This document shows, in pieces, positions 43,456 through 53,033 of a DNA stretch of 55,449 bases; within the stretch, counting starts at the first letter, position 1; every line of letters begins with the position of its first letter. The stretch comes from an uncultured Pseudomonadota bacterium (lineage in GTDB: Bacteria; Pseudomonadota; Alphaproteobacteria; RF32; CAG-239). The notes under the pieces are model-generated. The model was not told the DNA's origin. It was given only the letters and a program-made list of their open reading frames with translations, and did not search any database. Made by a program: the position numbers and the translations under genes. The stretch spans positions 1 through 55,449 of the forward strand of contig CASFJL010000030.1 in NCBI GenBank assembly GCA_949295005.1. Direction: 5' to 3'.

Positions 43456-45107
43456 CTGATAAGTTGCAAAGATTAGAATTAACATGGCCGGGGAAGGAAG
43501 ATCGGTTTAATCCTGAGCCACGGATTTTGTTGGAGGATAAGGAGAAGTCTTATTCTGCACCGGATAGTCTTATGCAAGGAATTGTTGAGAGCATGGGGTT
43601 GGAGCAAAAAGTTCAGCCGACGTTTGATAATATGCTTATTCATGGGGATAATTTGTTGGCTTTGAAAGCTTTGGAGCAAGATTATGCCGGTAAGGTCAAA
43701 TGTATTTATATTGATCCACCATATAATACCGGAAATGCCTTTGAACATTATGATGATGGCTTAGAGCATTCTATTTGGCTCTCTTTAATGCGTGATAGAT
43801 TAGAGATTTTGAAACGTCTTCTAAGTAATGATGGTGGTAGTATTTGGATTTCCATTGATGCTGATGAAAGTCATTATCTAAAAGTCCTTTGTGATGAAAT
43901 TTTTGGCCGTCAGTGTTTTGTTGATGAGGTGATATGGCAACGAGCCTATGCCCCCATCAATCTGAAGAAAACACTTTCTCGTTCACATGATACAATTTTA
44001 ATATATTGTAAAAATCCTGTTGGTTTTGAGTTAAACAAAATTCCAAGAAGAGAAAAACAACGAGAAATGTATAAAAATCCAGATAATGATCCACGTGGAG
44101 ATTGGAAATCTGATAATTTATCGGTAGGTCCAGCAGTTGAGAAAAATATTTATGAAATAGAAACCCCTTCAGGAAGGAAATGTCTTCCTCCCAAAGGTTA
44201 CTCTTGGCGTGTTTCACAAGAGAAATTAAAGGAAATGATTGCTGAAAATAGAATTTGGTTTGGAGCTGATGGAAATAATGTACCATCTATAAAACGCTTT
44301 TTATCCGAGGTAAAAGATGGCGTCACATGCATGACTTTGTGGACATATCAAGAAGTAGGACATAATCAAGATGCAAAAAAGGAAATAAAAGCTTTGTTCC
44401 CAGATGAAAAAAATCCTTTTGATACACCAAAACCAGAAAGATTGATTGAACGTGTTTTAACACTTGCTTCCACCCCCGGAGATTTGGTGCTTGATAGCTT
44501 TTTGGGCTCAGGAACAACGGCAGCAGTTGCTCATAAAATGGGGCGTCGCTGGATTGGTGTTGAAATGGAAGATACGGCTTACAATTATTGTTTGCCACGT
44601 TTGAAGAAAGTTATTAACGGAGAAGATGCTGGCGGTGTCACTAAGTCAACCGGTTGGCTATGTGGCGGTGGGTTTAAGTTTTATGAACTTGCTTCCTCTT
44701 TGATTGTCAAAGACAAATACGGACAACAGATTATTTCGGACAAATATAATGCTGATATGTTAGCCGAGGCAATGTGCAAAATCTTGGGTTATCATTACAA
44801 ACCGGATAGCACTGCTTATTGGAAGCAAGGTTATTCTTCGGAAAAAAGCTTTATTTATACCACAACCTTTAGCATGCAAGAGGCTTCTTTGGAGCGTTTG
44901 CATGAAGAAGTTGGTGATAACAATCTTTTGGTATGTTGCAGTGCCTTTTCCGGCAATAGCAAGGCTTATCCTAATATTTCGGTTAAAAAGATTCCTGCGG
45001 CAATCTTAAAGAAATGCGAATGGGGCAGAGAAGGCTACCCCTTAAATCTCACTAACTACCACCCCGACGACAAAGAATTTGAATTTGATGAGGAAAATGA
45101 TGAATAA
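43452..45107 (+). CDS. mod: Type III DNA N6-adenine methyltransferase (Mod)
   Basis: 551 residues. Catalytic motif DPPYNTG at 88-94, ahead of the SAM-binding FLGSGTTAAVAHKMG (~350), which is the beta-class order of type III Mod proteins. The target recognition domain lies between. It is the modification and recognition subunit for the Res protein at 38716. ATG overlaps the previous stop by four bases, and the next gene overlaps its 3' end. Confidence 0.9.
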   Translation: MTDKLQRLELTWPGKEDRFNPEPRILLEDKEKSYSAPDSLMQGIVESMGLEQKVQPTFDNMLIHGDNLLALKALEQDYAGKVKCIYIDPPYNTGNAFEHYDDGLEHSIWLSLMRDRLEILKRLLSNDGGSIWISIDADESHYLKVLCDEIFGRQCFVDEVIWQRAYAPINLKKTLSRSHDTILIYCKNPVGFELNKIPRREKQREMYKNPDNDPRGDWKSDNLSVGPAVEKNIYEIETPSGRKCLPPKGYSWRVSQEKLKEMIAENRIWFGADGNNVPSIKRFLSEVKDGVTCMTLWTYQEVGHNQDAKKEIKALFPDEKNPFDTPKPERLIERVLTLASTPGDLVLDSFLGSGTTAAVAHKMGRRWIGVEMEDTAYNYCLPRLKKVINGEDAGGVTKSTGWLCGGGFKFYELASSLIVKDKYGQQIISDKYNADMLAEAMCKILGYHYKPDSTAYWKQGYSSEKSFIYTTTFSMQEASLERLHEEVGDNNLLVCCSAFSGNSKAYPNISVKKIPAAILKKCEWGREGYPLNLTNYHPDDKEFEFDEENDE

Positions 45108-45906
45108 AGAATTGTTGCAGAATGAATTACAAAAGCTAATAAATGAGGGCAGAATTTTAAGAGTAATGTTTTATTGGAAAGCCCAAATATCGTTTTCTTT
45201 TTCGGATGAAGATAGAAAGTTAGCTAGAAATTTAGATGCACAGAAATATGTATTAGATAAAGAATATAATTCCTTTTATACGCGGTCTTCCTTAATAATT
45301 GAAAAAATTTTACCAAACAGAATAAATGAATTTCATCAGTGCTATAAATTGACATCAGAAAATAAATTGGCAAAGTATGATATTTCAACATATTTAATAC
45401 GAGTGCAATGTATTTCTTTGAGCCGAGATTATGAGTTAGAAGCTATAAAATTATTTGAACGACAGTTGAGTATATTGGAAAGTGCATATGATACATTAAA
45501 CACAGTGGTTTTTAATATAGAAAATGATATTAGGCAAAACATATATGTTGATGAGTTAGATTCTGCAGAACATTTATTGGATAAAGGTTATATTCGGGCT
45601 GCAGGTTCCATTGCAGGAGTAGTATTAGAGAATCATTTAAAAACAATATGTAAAAGTGTTTCTTCAATTACTTTGAAAGGAGATGAAACATTATATCAGT
45701 ATAATGCTAATTTAAAGAGTATTTTAGGGAATATTCTTTGGGGAAGAATTGATGCAATTTCTAGAATTAGAAATTTATGTGATCATGCAAAGGAAGAGAC
45801 ACCAACTAAAGCTGATGTATTATTATTAATTAATGAAACGAGAAACTTATTAAAAGAAATTTCTCCTTTTCTTATTGAAGCAGATATTAAGAAGTTAGGG
45901 GAATAA
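45100..45906 (+). CDS. HEPN-like protein in the type III island
   Basis: 268 residues, start ATG 45100 (GAGG seven bases before), overlapping mod by eight bases. Helical; the C-terminal ~80 residues resemble a HEPN/DUF4145-type domain: GYIRAAGSIAGVVLENHLK and SRIRNLCDHAKEE, where RNLCDH fits the R-x4-H ribonuclease motif. HEPN domains often serve as toxins or RNases in defence systems. This assignment is by motif only. Confidence 0.6.
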   Translation: MNKELLQNELQKLINEGRILRVMFYWKAQISFSFSDEDRKLARNLDAQKYVLDKEYNSFYTRSSLIIEKILPNRINEFHQCYKLTSENKLAKYDISTYLIRVQCISLSRDYELEAIKLFERQLSILESAYDTLNTVVFNIENDIRQNIYVDELDSAEHLLDKGYIRAAGSIAGVVLENHLKTICKSVSSITLKGDETLYQYNANLKSILGNILWGRIDAISRIRNLCDHAKEETPTKADVLLLINETRNLLKEISPFLIEADIKKLGE

Positions 45907-45932
45907 CAACAAAAATTCAATGAGGATGAATA

Positions 45933-46916
45933 ATGATAAATGAGATAGAGCAGAAACTATCTAATATAAATGATAACTTAATTCATCTTTCCGAGCAAAT
46001 GTCAGAAGCGGAAACAAAGGTGTTTATACCTCAGTTAGAGAATACTAATGTAATATTGAAATCTTTAAGAAATAATGAAACACAAAATGTCATTTTGCAA
46101 AATGATAAAGCTATTCAAATTGAAACCATTAATCCGCCAAATAATTTAGATTATATGACAGCATGGGGTACATTGGGAGCTGTTATAGTTTCATTATTGC
46201 TTGGAGTGGTCATTCCATTTATTAAAAAATGTATTGATTGGTGGAATCAAAGAGTAAAAGTTAAACTCAAGTTTATAGAATATTATTATGATGAGGACAA
46301 AGATATTCCTCCGGCTTTTTTTGTTGATTTAAAAAATTTATATAATCATCAATTACATATAAAAAGGATATTCTTCTTTATTGAGTTTAAAGGAATAGTT
46401 TTACCCATTATTCTACGGTTACAATCTAAAGGTCTTGCCGTTATGCCTCCTTTATCTGAAACAGGGATGGAGTGCTATATTTCAGCGGATATATGTCAAG
46501 ATGAGGCAGCTATAATAGAAAATGAAAAAGAATTAATAGAACACATAAATAGACACCATATTCGTAGAAATAAGATATCTCCATTTGATAAAATAAAAAA
46601 TGTGTATTTATCATTGGATACAAATTTAGGACAATTTAAAATTCGTATTCCAAATTGGATGAGAGATGCCTCTAGTGATAATATAATAGCTCTTTTTATG
46701 CAAGATGTGTTTATATCACCTAAAGAAATTAAAACAAAGGAAAATAGCCATAATCTTTTGGAACAATATATATCTGAAACCAAGAGAAGATATTCATTAG
46801 GTAAGAAGAAAAGAAAACGGGAATTACTGAAATGGAAAATAGAGGAGCTTTGTAACCATTTTCCTTTTTTAGATATATTCTTTGAAAAATTTATTAATAG
46901 TAAAGATGAGAAGTAA
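45933..46916 (+). CDS. Membrane protein with coiled coil, unknown
   Basis: 327 residues. An N-terminal coiled coil (IEQKLSNINDNLIHLSEQMSE), a single membrane helix at ~78-97 (WGTLGAVIVSLLLGVVIPFI), then a soluble domain (~105-300) and a basic C-terminus. Last rightward gene of the island, convergent with the SNF2 gene. Function unknown. Confidence 0.65.
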   Translation: MINEIEQKLSNINDNLIHLSEQMSEAETKVFIPQLENTNVILKSLRNNETQNVILQNDKAIQIETINPPNNLDYMTAWGTLGAVIVSLLLGVVIPFIKKCIDWWNQRVKVKLKFIEYYYDEDKDIPPAFFVDLKNLYNHQLHIKRIFFFIEFKGIVLPIILRLQSKGLAVMPPLSETGMECYISADICQDEAAIIENEKELIEHINRHHIRRNKISPFDKIKNVYLSLDTNLGQFKIRIPNWMRDASSDNIIALFMQDVFISPKEIKTKENSHNLLEQYISETKRRYSLGKKKRKRELLKWKIEELCNHFPFLDIFFEKFINSKDEK

Positions 46917-46918
46917 AT

Positions 46919-49804
46919 CTATCCAACTTCCCAAGTGAGTTCAAAGATTGGTTTAATGGTATAGTCTGGTTTTAGGCTTCGCTTTTTACCGCCGATGAGG
47001 CGATTGCATTTTTTCTCTAAATCATGTTCAATATCAAAGGTGTTGAACTCATTATCTTCCATGTTCTTTTGGAGAGTTCGGATTTCTTCATCAAGAGCTA
47101 ATTTCTTGGCAAAGTCTTTTTCCATCTTAAATTGTCGTTTAAGACTGGTGATTTTGTTTTTCATCTTCTCACCTTTGAGATTGATCGCTTGTTTTTCATC
47201 AATCAGCCAACGGTTGAGTTTATCCACTTCGCTTTTGAGTAACGTATCAATGCGTTTTTTCTCTGATTTTTCATATTTTTGCAGGGTTTGTTCATGCAAT
47301 TGGCGGGATAAATCTTGATATCCAAGAGTTATGTTTTCTTTTATTTCTATCAGATTATCAAATATTTCAGCCGGAGCAATATTTAACAAAGCACCGTTTT
47401 CATCAAGAATAGTCGGAAGTAAATGAAAAGATTGTTCGGGAGCTTTTAGCTCAAACAAAGAGAGCAATAGCCGGCCTTTTTGTCCTGATTTTAATTTTTT
47501 GCCGGGTTTTATAAGCAAATGACAAGAATTTACAGCTGTTTCTAAAGCTTCGTGTATTATTTTTTGCCCAAAGGTGCTATCCGGATTATATGGTGTTGCT
47601 CCTCTTCTTTGGGCTTTCTTTTCTTCCGGAGATAGGAAAGGGTTTATATCTCTTTTGGAAAAATCTAAGCTAAAATTAAAGTTGTTTGCAAAATTTATGG
47701 TTGTCGGCAGATTAAAGACTTGTTCCTTAAAAGGGCCGAAGACATGAGTTGCCTCATTTATAAACATATCAGGATGTTTATGTTTTAAGATTATGACGGA
47801 TAAATCCCAAAAAATCTGTTTTCGTCGGTCTAAATAGTCTTCAACCCGTTTCTTCATAACTTGTAATTTTTCTTGAGTCGTTGGATTTAAGTTTTCTAGC
47901 ACGAGTTGTCTGGTCTCTTCCATTTTGGCATCTTTTTCTTTGCCTAGGCTTGCTTGCAATTCATCAAAAGCTCGGTTGATTTCTTCTGTCGTACGGCAAA
48001 GTTCAAAGATTGCGGCCACGGCTTTTTCAAAGTCAACCCCATCGGACAATGTTCCCAAAATCTCATCACTGGCACCAAAAACGCCGTCAAATAACTTAAA
48101 TTTATTTTGCAAAATTTCATAAAGTCTTACATCTGCAACATTTTGTTTGTTAATGAAGTTGATTATCACAACATCACATTTTTGCCCATAACGATGAACA
48201 CGGCCAATACGTTGCTCTACTCGTTGAGGATTCCAAGGCAAATCATAATTAACCAAAAGTGAGCAAAACTGCAGGTTCAAACCTTCTGCCGCAGCCTCTG
48301 TCGCAATCATAATTTCTGCACCTTCCTTAAATGCCGTAACCAAAGCTTTTTTCATATCATTGGTGCGAGAGCCGGTGAGGTCGGAAGAATGGTTTTCAAT
48401 ATAATCATTATATATTTTGTTACATAAAGGGGAGTTGTTTTGCCCGTTGAAAGTAACAATTTTATCTTTGAAGCCATTTTTAGATAAGTAATCAAACAGA
48501 TAATTTAATGTGCGGTTGCTTTCGGTAAATATAATAGCCTTGCGAAGTCCGCCTTTTTCTTTGATTTTATCAAATCCTTGATGAATTGCTCCAATTAACT
48601 TTTCTGTTTTGCCATCAACTTTTATTTTTGAGGCTTTATTAATTAGTTTTTGCAAAAAAGCCTTTTCTGCTTTTATATCCTCAATAGATGGAATATCTTT
48701 TTTCTTGCATGAAGAATAAGCAAAGTCATCTAAATTATCGCTATATTCTTCTAACATATCTTCATCTTTGAAAAAAGAAGAAAAAATATCAGTTTCTTTG
48801 CCGCTTTTTTCCATTTGTTCCAAACGGCTCATCAAACCTTCAAGCGTCCCTTTAACCGCGGCGGTTGAAGAACTCATCAATTTTCTTATCATCAAAACAA
48901 TCAGAGTGCGGAAACGTGTGGTAATAGTTACTTTAGAAATATCTTGAATATAGGCAGAAACCTCATTGTATAACTCTTCTTCAGCTTTTGTTGGGTTGAA
49001 TGCAACAGTCATTGCTTCTCTGTTGGTGTATTTTATGTATTCCAAAACATCTTTTCTTAATGTTCGGTGCAACACACACGCCAAACGTTTTTTTAATTCG
49101 TTATGGTGTTGTTCGGAATGCATATAATTTTCCATAAAAGCATATTCATTACCTAAGATGCTCGGATCAATGATGGTAACCAAAGAATATATATCCATTA
49201 AGGAGTTTTGGATTGGGGTTGCTGTTAATAGTAATTTCTTTTTTCCAAGAAAAGCTTCATTAATACCATCGGCAATTTTGGTGCTTCCTTTGTAGAAATT
49301 ACGAAGTTTGTGGGCTTCATCAATAACAACTAAGTCCCAATTATGGTGTTTGAAAGATGATTTTAGTTGAACAACACAGTTATATGAACAAATGGTAATT
49401 CCCTTAAAGGCAAAGGTATCTTTTTCTTCTTTTAAGGAGTCTTTATATATTTTGCTATCAATAATTTGAGCTGGTAGATCAAACTTTTCTTGCATTTCTG
49501 TTTGCCATTGTTGGCATAAACTGGCTGGAGCAACAACCAAAATAGATGTAAAACCCCGAGAAAAATATTCAGATATAACAATTCCGGCTTCAATAGTTTT
49601 TCCTAAACCTACTTCATCTGCTAAAATAACACCTTGAGATAAAGGTGATTTTAGGGCAAATAATGCGGCATCTATTTGGTGTGGATTTAAGTCAATTTTG
49701 GATGTGCCTAAAGAGCCGGAAATGTTACCCATATCCGCTTGGTTGTTGGAAGCTAATACTTCCAAAGCCCAATATTTGGCCTTTATTTCATCTGCCGTAA
49801 TCAT
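46919..49804 (-). CDS. SNF2-family helicase-like ATPase
   Basis: 961 residues from ATG 49804. SNF2 core: LNPHQIDAALFAL (Q motif), Walker A LADEVGLGKT (~62-71), DEAH (VVIDEAHKLRN), LLLTATPIQN, and late motifs EAAAEGLNL and RVEQRIGRVHRYGQ (motif VI). The C-terminus is a coiled coil (~820-930). It resembles RapA/DrmD-type helicases found in defence islands. It reads toward the type III genes; partner unknown. TTG 49840 is an alternative start. Confidence 0.85.
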   Translation of the reverse strand: MITADEIKAKYWALEVLASNNQADMGNISGSLGTSKIDLNPHQIDAALFALKSPLSQGVILADEVGLGKTIEAGIVISEYFSRGFTSILVVAPASLCQQWQTEMQEKFDLPAQIIDSKIYKDSLKEEKDTFAFKGITICSYNCVVQLKSSFKHHNWDLVVIDEAHKLRNFYKGSTKIADGINEAFLGKKKLLLTATPIQNSLMDIYSLVTIIDPSILGNEYAFMENYMHSEQHHNELKKRLACVLHRTLRKDVLEYIKYTNREAMTVAFNPTKAEEELYNEVSAYIQDISKVTITTRFRTLIVLMIRKLMSSSTAAVKGTLEGLMSRLEQMEKSGKETDIFSSFFKDEDMLEEYSDNLDDFAYSSCKKKDIPSIEDIKAEKAFLQKLINKASKIKVDGKTEKLIGAIHQGFDKIKEKGGLRKAIIFTESNRTLNYLFDYLSKNGFKDKIVTFNGQNNSPLCNKIYNDYIENHSSDLTGSRTNDMKKALVTAFKEGAEIMIATEAAAEGLNLQFCSLLVNYDLPWNPQRVEQRIGRVHRYGQKCDVVIINFINKQNVADVRLYEILQNKFKLFDGVFGASDEILGTLSDGVDFEKAVAAIFELCRTTEEINRAFDELQASLGKEKDAKMEETRQLVLENLNPTTQEKLQVMKKRVEDYLDRRKQIFWDLSVIILKHKHPDMFINEATHVFGPFKEQVFNLPTTINFANNFNFSLDFSKRDINPFLSPEEKKAQRRGATPYNPDSTFGQKIIHEALETAVNSCHLLIKPGKKLKSGQKGRLLLSLFELKAPEQSFHLLPTILDENGALLNIAPAEIFDNLIEIKENITLGYQDLSRQLHEQTLQKYEKSEKKRIDTLLKSEVDKLNRWLIDEKQAINLKGEKMKNKITSLKRQFKMEKDFAKKLALDEEIRTLQKNMEDNEFNTFDIEHDLEKKCNRLIGGKKRSLKPDYTIKPIFELTWEVG

Positions 49805-49841
49805 ATTTGAAATATTATAAGCATTGTTTATAAATATCAAG

Positions 49842-50261
49842 TTAAGGATTGATAGAAATATTGCTCAGTTTCAACTGTGTTAGTTCGGCAAGAAGTCTGT
49901 CGGCTCGTGCTTTTTCAAACTCGTATTGTTTTTGGTAGTATTCGGCATCTCGTTTAAAGTTCAGGGCTTCTTGCAGAATAATACGCTTATCAACGTTACT
50001 CAAATCAACGCAAGCGATGGTTAAGTATGGTTTGTCGGATAATTCTAACATCCTGCGGCCGTGGGTATCCATTGATTTGATAAGGTATCCCTCGCGGATA
50101 AGTCCGTTTATCATCACTTTGGCGGAATTTACCGTTAATCCCAAGGCCATGGCGATTTTATCATTCCCCATAAAAAATTTATGATTGTTATTTGTTTTGT
50201 ATTTGACGAAGTCCAATAACAGACGTTCGGTAATTGATAGTGTAGCTTTACTTTTGCTCAT
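49842..50261 (-). CDS. Winged-helix DNA-binding protein beside the iterons
   Basis: 139 residues. A winged-helix domain at ~8-75 (FVKYKTNNNHKFFMGNDKIAMALGLTVNSAKVMINGLIREGYLI) and a C-terminal coiled coil (~95-130). AAGGAGAAA precedes the ATG. It begins 80 bp from a six-copy iteron array, so it is the best candidate to bind those repeats, as repressor or replication initiator. Confidence 0.75.
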   Translation of the reverse strand: MSKSKATLSITERLLLDFVKYKTNNNHKFFMGNDKIAMALGLTVNSAKVMINGLIREGYLIKSMDTHGRRMLELSDKPYLTIACVDLSNVDKRIILQEALNFKRDAEYYQKQYEFEKARADRLLAELTQLKLSNISINP

Positions 50262-50341
50262 ATTTTCTCCTTATAAACTTTTGTCCTGAAAATATTTATT
50301 TGTGGAGAATGCGAGATTTTAAATTGAACAAAATCAGAGGC

Positions 50342-50484
50342 GGAAATCGTTATTTCCACTTATAAAGCTTGCGGAAACGGTTATTTCCGTAAATTCAAAA
50401 ACGGAAATCTATATTTCCACTTGGGGAAGTCTATATTTCCAGTTCCGGAAACCGTTATTTCCGCCATCGGAAAGCTATATTTCC
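50342..50484. repeat. Six 16-bp palindromic iterons
   Basis: GGAAANCNNTATTTCC repeats at 50342, 50373, 50403, 50425, 50447 and 50469, with starts 31, 30, 22, 22 and 22 bp apart. Each unit is a dyad (GGAAA...TTTCC). Spacing of two or three helical turns puts them on one face of the DNA. AT-rich DNA with TATAATAG-type repeats follows at about 50547-50585. This resembles an iteron operator or replication origin. Confidence 0.85.
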
Positions 50485-50733
50485 TCATTAAATTGTTCAA
50501 TTCCTTATCAGACAAGGATTTTAGAGCAAAATTTACCCTCTATAATAGTATTATAATAGATATAAAAAGAACTATTATAATAGAACCGGAATTAAAATAG
50601 CTTTCTTTTTTCTTAGCTTAAAATAGCTCTCAAATTAAACAAAACAAACCTCTGAGGGGTGATTTAATCATCCGGGAATTAAAAAGAAATCAGAAAGCCG
50701 TCCGCCGTGTGCTGCCTAACAAAAAGAGGTGTC

Positions 50734-50895
50734 ATGCTCGCACATCACACCTCAACCCAGACAATTCGTGTTTATAATCGAAACATAGCCATCAGCTACA
50801 CAGGTATTTATCTAGCCAAAGTTTGTTTTTTGCCAAATCGCAAAATAGGTTTTATTTCCGATAAATATCCTTGTAAGAAAACAGACAAGGAGTGA
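50734..50895 (+). CDS. Possible small protein, 53 aa
   Basis: A short frame that ends inside the ribosome site of the ankyrin gene. AGAGGTG lies just before ATG 50734, which itself sits in the loop of a GAGGTGT/ACACCTC hairpin (50726-50753), a setup that could control translation. No family; may not be real. Confidence 0.3.
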   Translation: MLAHHTSTQTIRVYNRNIAISYTGIYLAKVCFLPNRKIGFISDKYPCKKTDKE

Positions 50896-50897
50896 AA

Positions 50898-51440
50898 ATG
50901 TTAATGTATAATCCCGAAGATAAAACTTATTCTAAATTTATTACCATTGAAGAAATGGCAGAAGTCCAAGAAAAAATTAAACAAATAGAAGAGAGATTAA
51001 AAAATACACCGGTTAATCCGCCGTATAATTTTGAGAGCGAAGGTAATATTGATATCAATTCGGTCAGCGAGTTGAAAAAATTGATTAGGACTAACAATTT
51101 TAACTTAAATTCATCAATCAATCGCCGTAGAGCCAGTTTGTTTTTGGTGGCTTGTTATTTCTGTATGGAAAAAGAGCCGCTTGATTTCCTTATTGCCGAG
51201 GGAAGCGAGGTCAATAGAACCGATATATTCGGATATAACGCCATTATGTCGGTTATTTTGAACGAAAATATGGAAGATGATGTTAAATTACAAACCATTC
51301 AAATGTTGATAAACAAAGGTGTTGATGTGAATTGGCTCAATATCCAAGGTGAAACAGCCTTAACCTTGGCCTTGGAGCGAATAGAACTAGATATTGCCAA
51401 CCTATTGCTGGATAACGGAGCGGTGCTTTATAAAAATTGA
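50898..51440 (+). CDS. Ankyrin-repeat protein
   Basis: About 180 residues, start ATG 50898 after AAGGAG. Three to four ankyrin units from ~55: VSELKKLIRTNNFNLN, FLVACYFCMEKEPLDFLIAEGSEVN, NAIMSVILNEN...LINKGVDVNWLN, ETALTLALERIELDIANLLLDNGA. A protein-protein interaction module; partner unknown. A second ankyrin gene is at 53689. Confidence 0.8.
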   Translation: MLMYNPEDKTYSKFITIEEMAEVQEKIKQIEERLKNTPVNPPYNFESEGNIDINSVSELKKLIRTNNFNLNSSINRRRASLFLVACYFCMEKEPLDFLIAEGSEVNRTDIFGYNAIMSVILNENMEDDVKLQTIQMLINKGVDVNWLNIQGETALTLALERIELDIANLLLDNGAVLYKN

Positions 51441-51542
51441 GAAAACTTGACATTCTGGGGATTATTTAACATAATCCCCTTAAAAGTGAATTTATGCCAA
51501 CTTGTCCCACTTTAACCAAACGGACTAAACAGGAGAAATATA

Positions 51543-52025
51543 ATGACAGTCAGCTTTTATGTTCAGGCGGCCACGCCTGATAAAGAAGTGTTGCAAGCAT
51601 TGTTTGATAACTTAGACTTATTGCAACGACATCAAGATTTAATCTTATCCAATCCCAAATATTACAACATTCATATTCAAGGCAGCGGTGTTTTTGCTTT
51701 ATATATTCCTACTTTCTCTTTGTTTTTGGGGGAATTGTTGCTTTTGTGGCAACATACACCATGGAAACAAGAAGATGCTTATTTTTATTGTATAACCGGA
51801 AGTCCTCTTTCAGGTAGCAACACATCAAGATATTGGAGCAAAGAACAAGGACTTGCTAACAAATATACACCGACCTTCGGCAAACAAATTAGCTCGGCGA
51901 TATTTGTCCGCCGAACCGGTAGCCCGATTTATGACGAACATAAACCAACTCCGGTTTCCGTTCCCAAGCTCCAAGCCTCTGATATGACAATCATTGAACT
52001 GATTGAAGAATTAAAGCAAATCTGA
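51543..52025 (+). CDS. Hypothetical protein, 160 aa
   Basis: Soluble, no signal peptide; aromatic-rich core (FYVQAATP, SLFLGELLLLWQHTPWKQEDAYFYCITGSPLSGSNTSRYW). AGGAGAAA precedes the ATG. No recognised family. Confidence 0.65.
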   Translation: MTVSFYVQAATPDKEVLQALFDNLDLLQRHQDLILSNPKYYNIHIQGSGVFALYIPTFSLFLGELLLLWQHTPWKQEDAYFYCITGSPLSGSNTSRYWSKEQGLANKYTPTFGKQISSAIFVRRTGSPIYDEHKPTPVSVPKLQASDMTIIELIEELKQI

Positions 52026-52053
52026 CAAGAAGGCATAGATTCACTTTTGCTTT

Positions 52054-52383
52054 TTAAATTTTTATTTCGATTCCAACAACACCAAATTCTTTTTGTCTCT
52101 GAATAGAGTAAAATCCTTCTAGTGTTTTTAACAATTCATCTTGAGATGAAAAACCTGCTTGTTGAATAGCTATTTTTGAACATAACGATTTAAAATCAGG
52201 TGCTTTATGCAAATCAATCACTTTGGCTGAAAAAGTATCGTCTGCATTTGAAGTATTAGAAAATTCAATAATGTCTCCAATTTTTATCTTTTGCCTTTTT
52301 TCATCAAAAAGTCTTAATTCAATAGTTTTTTTTCCTGATTTGAGAAGATTATAATATTTTTCTTTTACACTCATCTTGTGCAT
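52054..52383 (-). CDS. ASCH-domain protein
   Basis: 109 residues of ASCH fold: KEKYYNLLKSGKKTIELRLFDEKRQKIKIGDIIEFSN is the standard ASCH start. ASCH domains bind RNA, and the YqfB branch hydrolyses N4-acetylcytidine. It diverges from a GNAT gene across a dyad operator. Exact activity unknown. Confidence 0.8.
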   Translation of the reverse strand: MHKMSVKEKYYNLLKSGKKTIELRLFDEKRQKIKIGDIIEFSNTSNADDTFSAKVIDLHKAPDFKSLCSKIAIQQAGFSSQDELLKTLEGFYSIQRQKEFGVVGIEIKI

Positions 52384-52402
52384 TTATTTCTCCTTGACTA
52401 CT

Positions 52403-52443
52403 AAAGATTTAAATTATATTAGTTATGCTAATATTAAATCTTT
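52403..52443. promoter_or_regulatory. Double dyad between divergent ASCH and GNAT genes
   Basis: Outer inverted repeat AAAGATTTAA (52403-52412) / TTAAATCTTT (52434-52443) and inner repeat ATATTAG (52416-52422) / CTAATAT (52428-52434). A shared operator for the divergent genes is likely. Confidence 0.65.
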
Positions 52444-52462
52444 TTAAAGTAAAGGAAATAAT

Positions 52463-53005
52463 ATGGATTATAAAATATCTACAATAGATTATTTTTCTCC
52501 AAGTCTTGATAATTTATATCAGGGAATTGTTGAATTAACAAATTCTATAAATGACACATATCCTAAACACAATGATTGGTTATATAAGAAGTTTTTTCCG
52601 GGATTAAAGGATGGTTCAAGAAAAATAGTTGTTGCTTATGAAGATTTAAATAAGCCTATGGGCGTTGCATTACTTAAAGATACCAAAGAAGAAAAAAAGA
52701 TATGTTGTCTGTTTGTAAGAGATGATTGCCGCAAAAAAGGAATTGCAAAAAAATTAATGGAACAGAGCTTTGAAACTCTTGGTACTAAATTTCCTTTAAT
52801 GACGGTATCTGATAGAAATATTGAACAATTGCAGCGAATTGTAAATATATATAACTTTAAATTTTCTTATAGAAAAAAAGGTGCTTATCAAAAAGATAAT
52901 ACAGAAATTTATTTTAACAATGAAGCAACAGAATTGCTAAAAACTAATATATTGTCTCCTCTTTTTTCTAAAGTGTTACAAGATAAAAAAAATAGAACCA
53001 AATAA
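52463..53005 (+). CDS. GNAT family N-acetyltransferase
   Basis: 180 residues. Acetyl-CoA loop RDDCRKKGIAKKLM (R-x-x-G-x-A) and the following TVSDRNIEQLQRIVNIYNFK region fit GNAT. AAAGGAAAT precedes the ATG. It sits between two ASCH genes; substrate unknown. Confidence 0.85.
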   Translation: MDYKISTIDYFSPSLDNLYQGIVELTNSINDTYPKHNDWLYKKFFPGLKDGSRKIVVAYEDLNKPMGVALLKDTKEEKKICCLFVRDDCRKKGIAKKLMEQSFETLGTKFPLMTVSDRNIEQLQRIVNIYNFKFSYRKKGAYQKDNTEIYFNNEATELLKTNILSPLFSKVLQDKKNRTK

Positions 53006-53033
53006 ATTCATTTGATTCTATTTTTTTTATTTG

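Noticed and set aside
43452..49804. DISARM system (SNF2 helicase plus methylase)
   Set aside because: No DrmA, DrmB (DUF1998) or DrmC (PLD) genes are present, and the methylase pairs with a type III res gene.
50342..50484. CRISPR array
   Set aside because: The repeats are 16-bp palindromes with only 6-15 bp between them and related spacers; no cas genes. Iterons or operators fit better.
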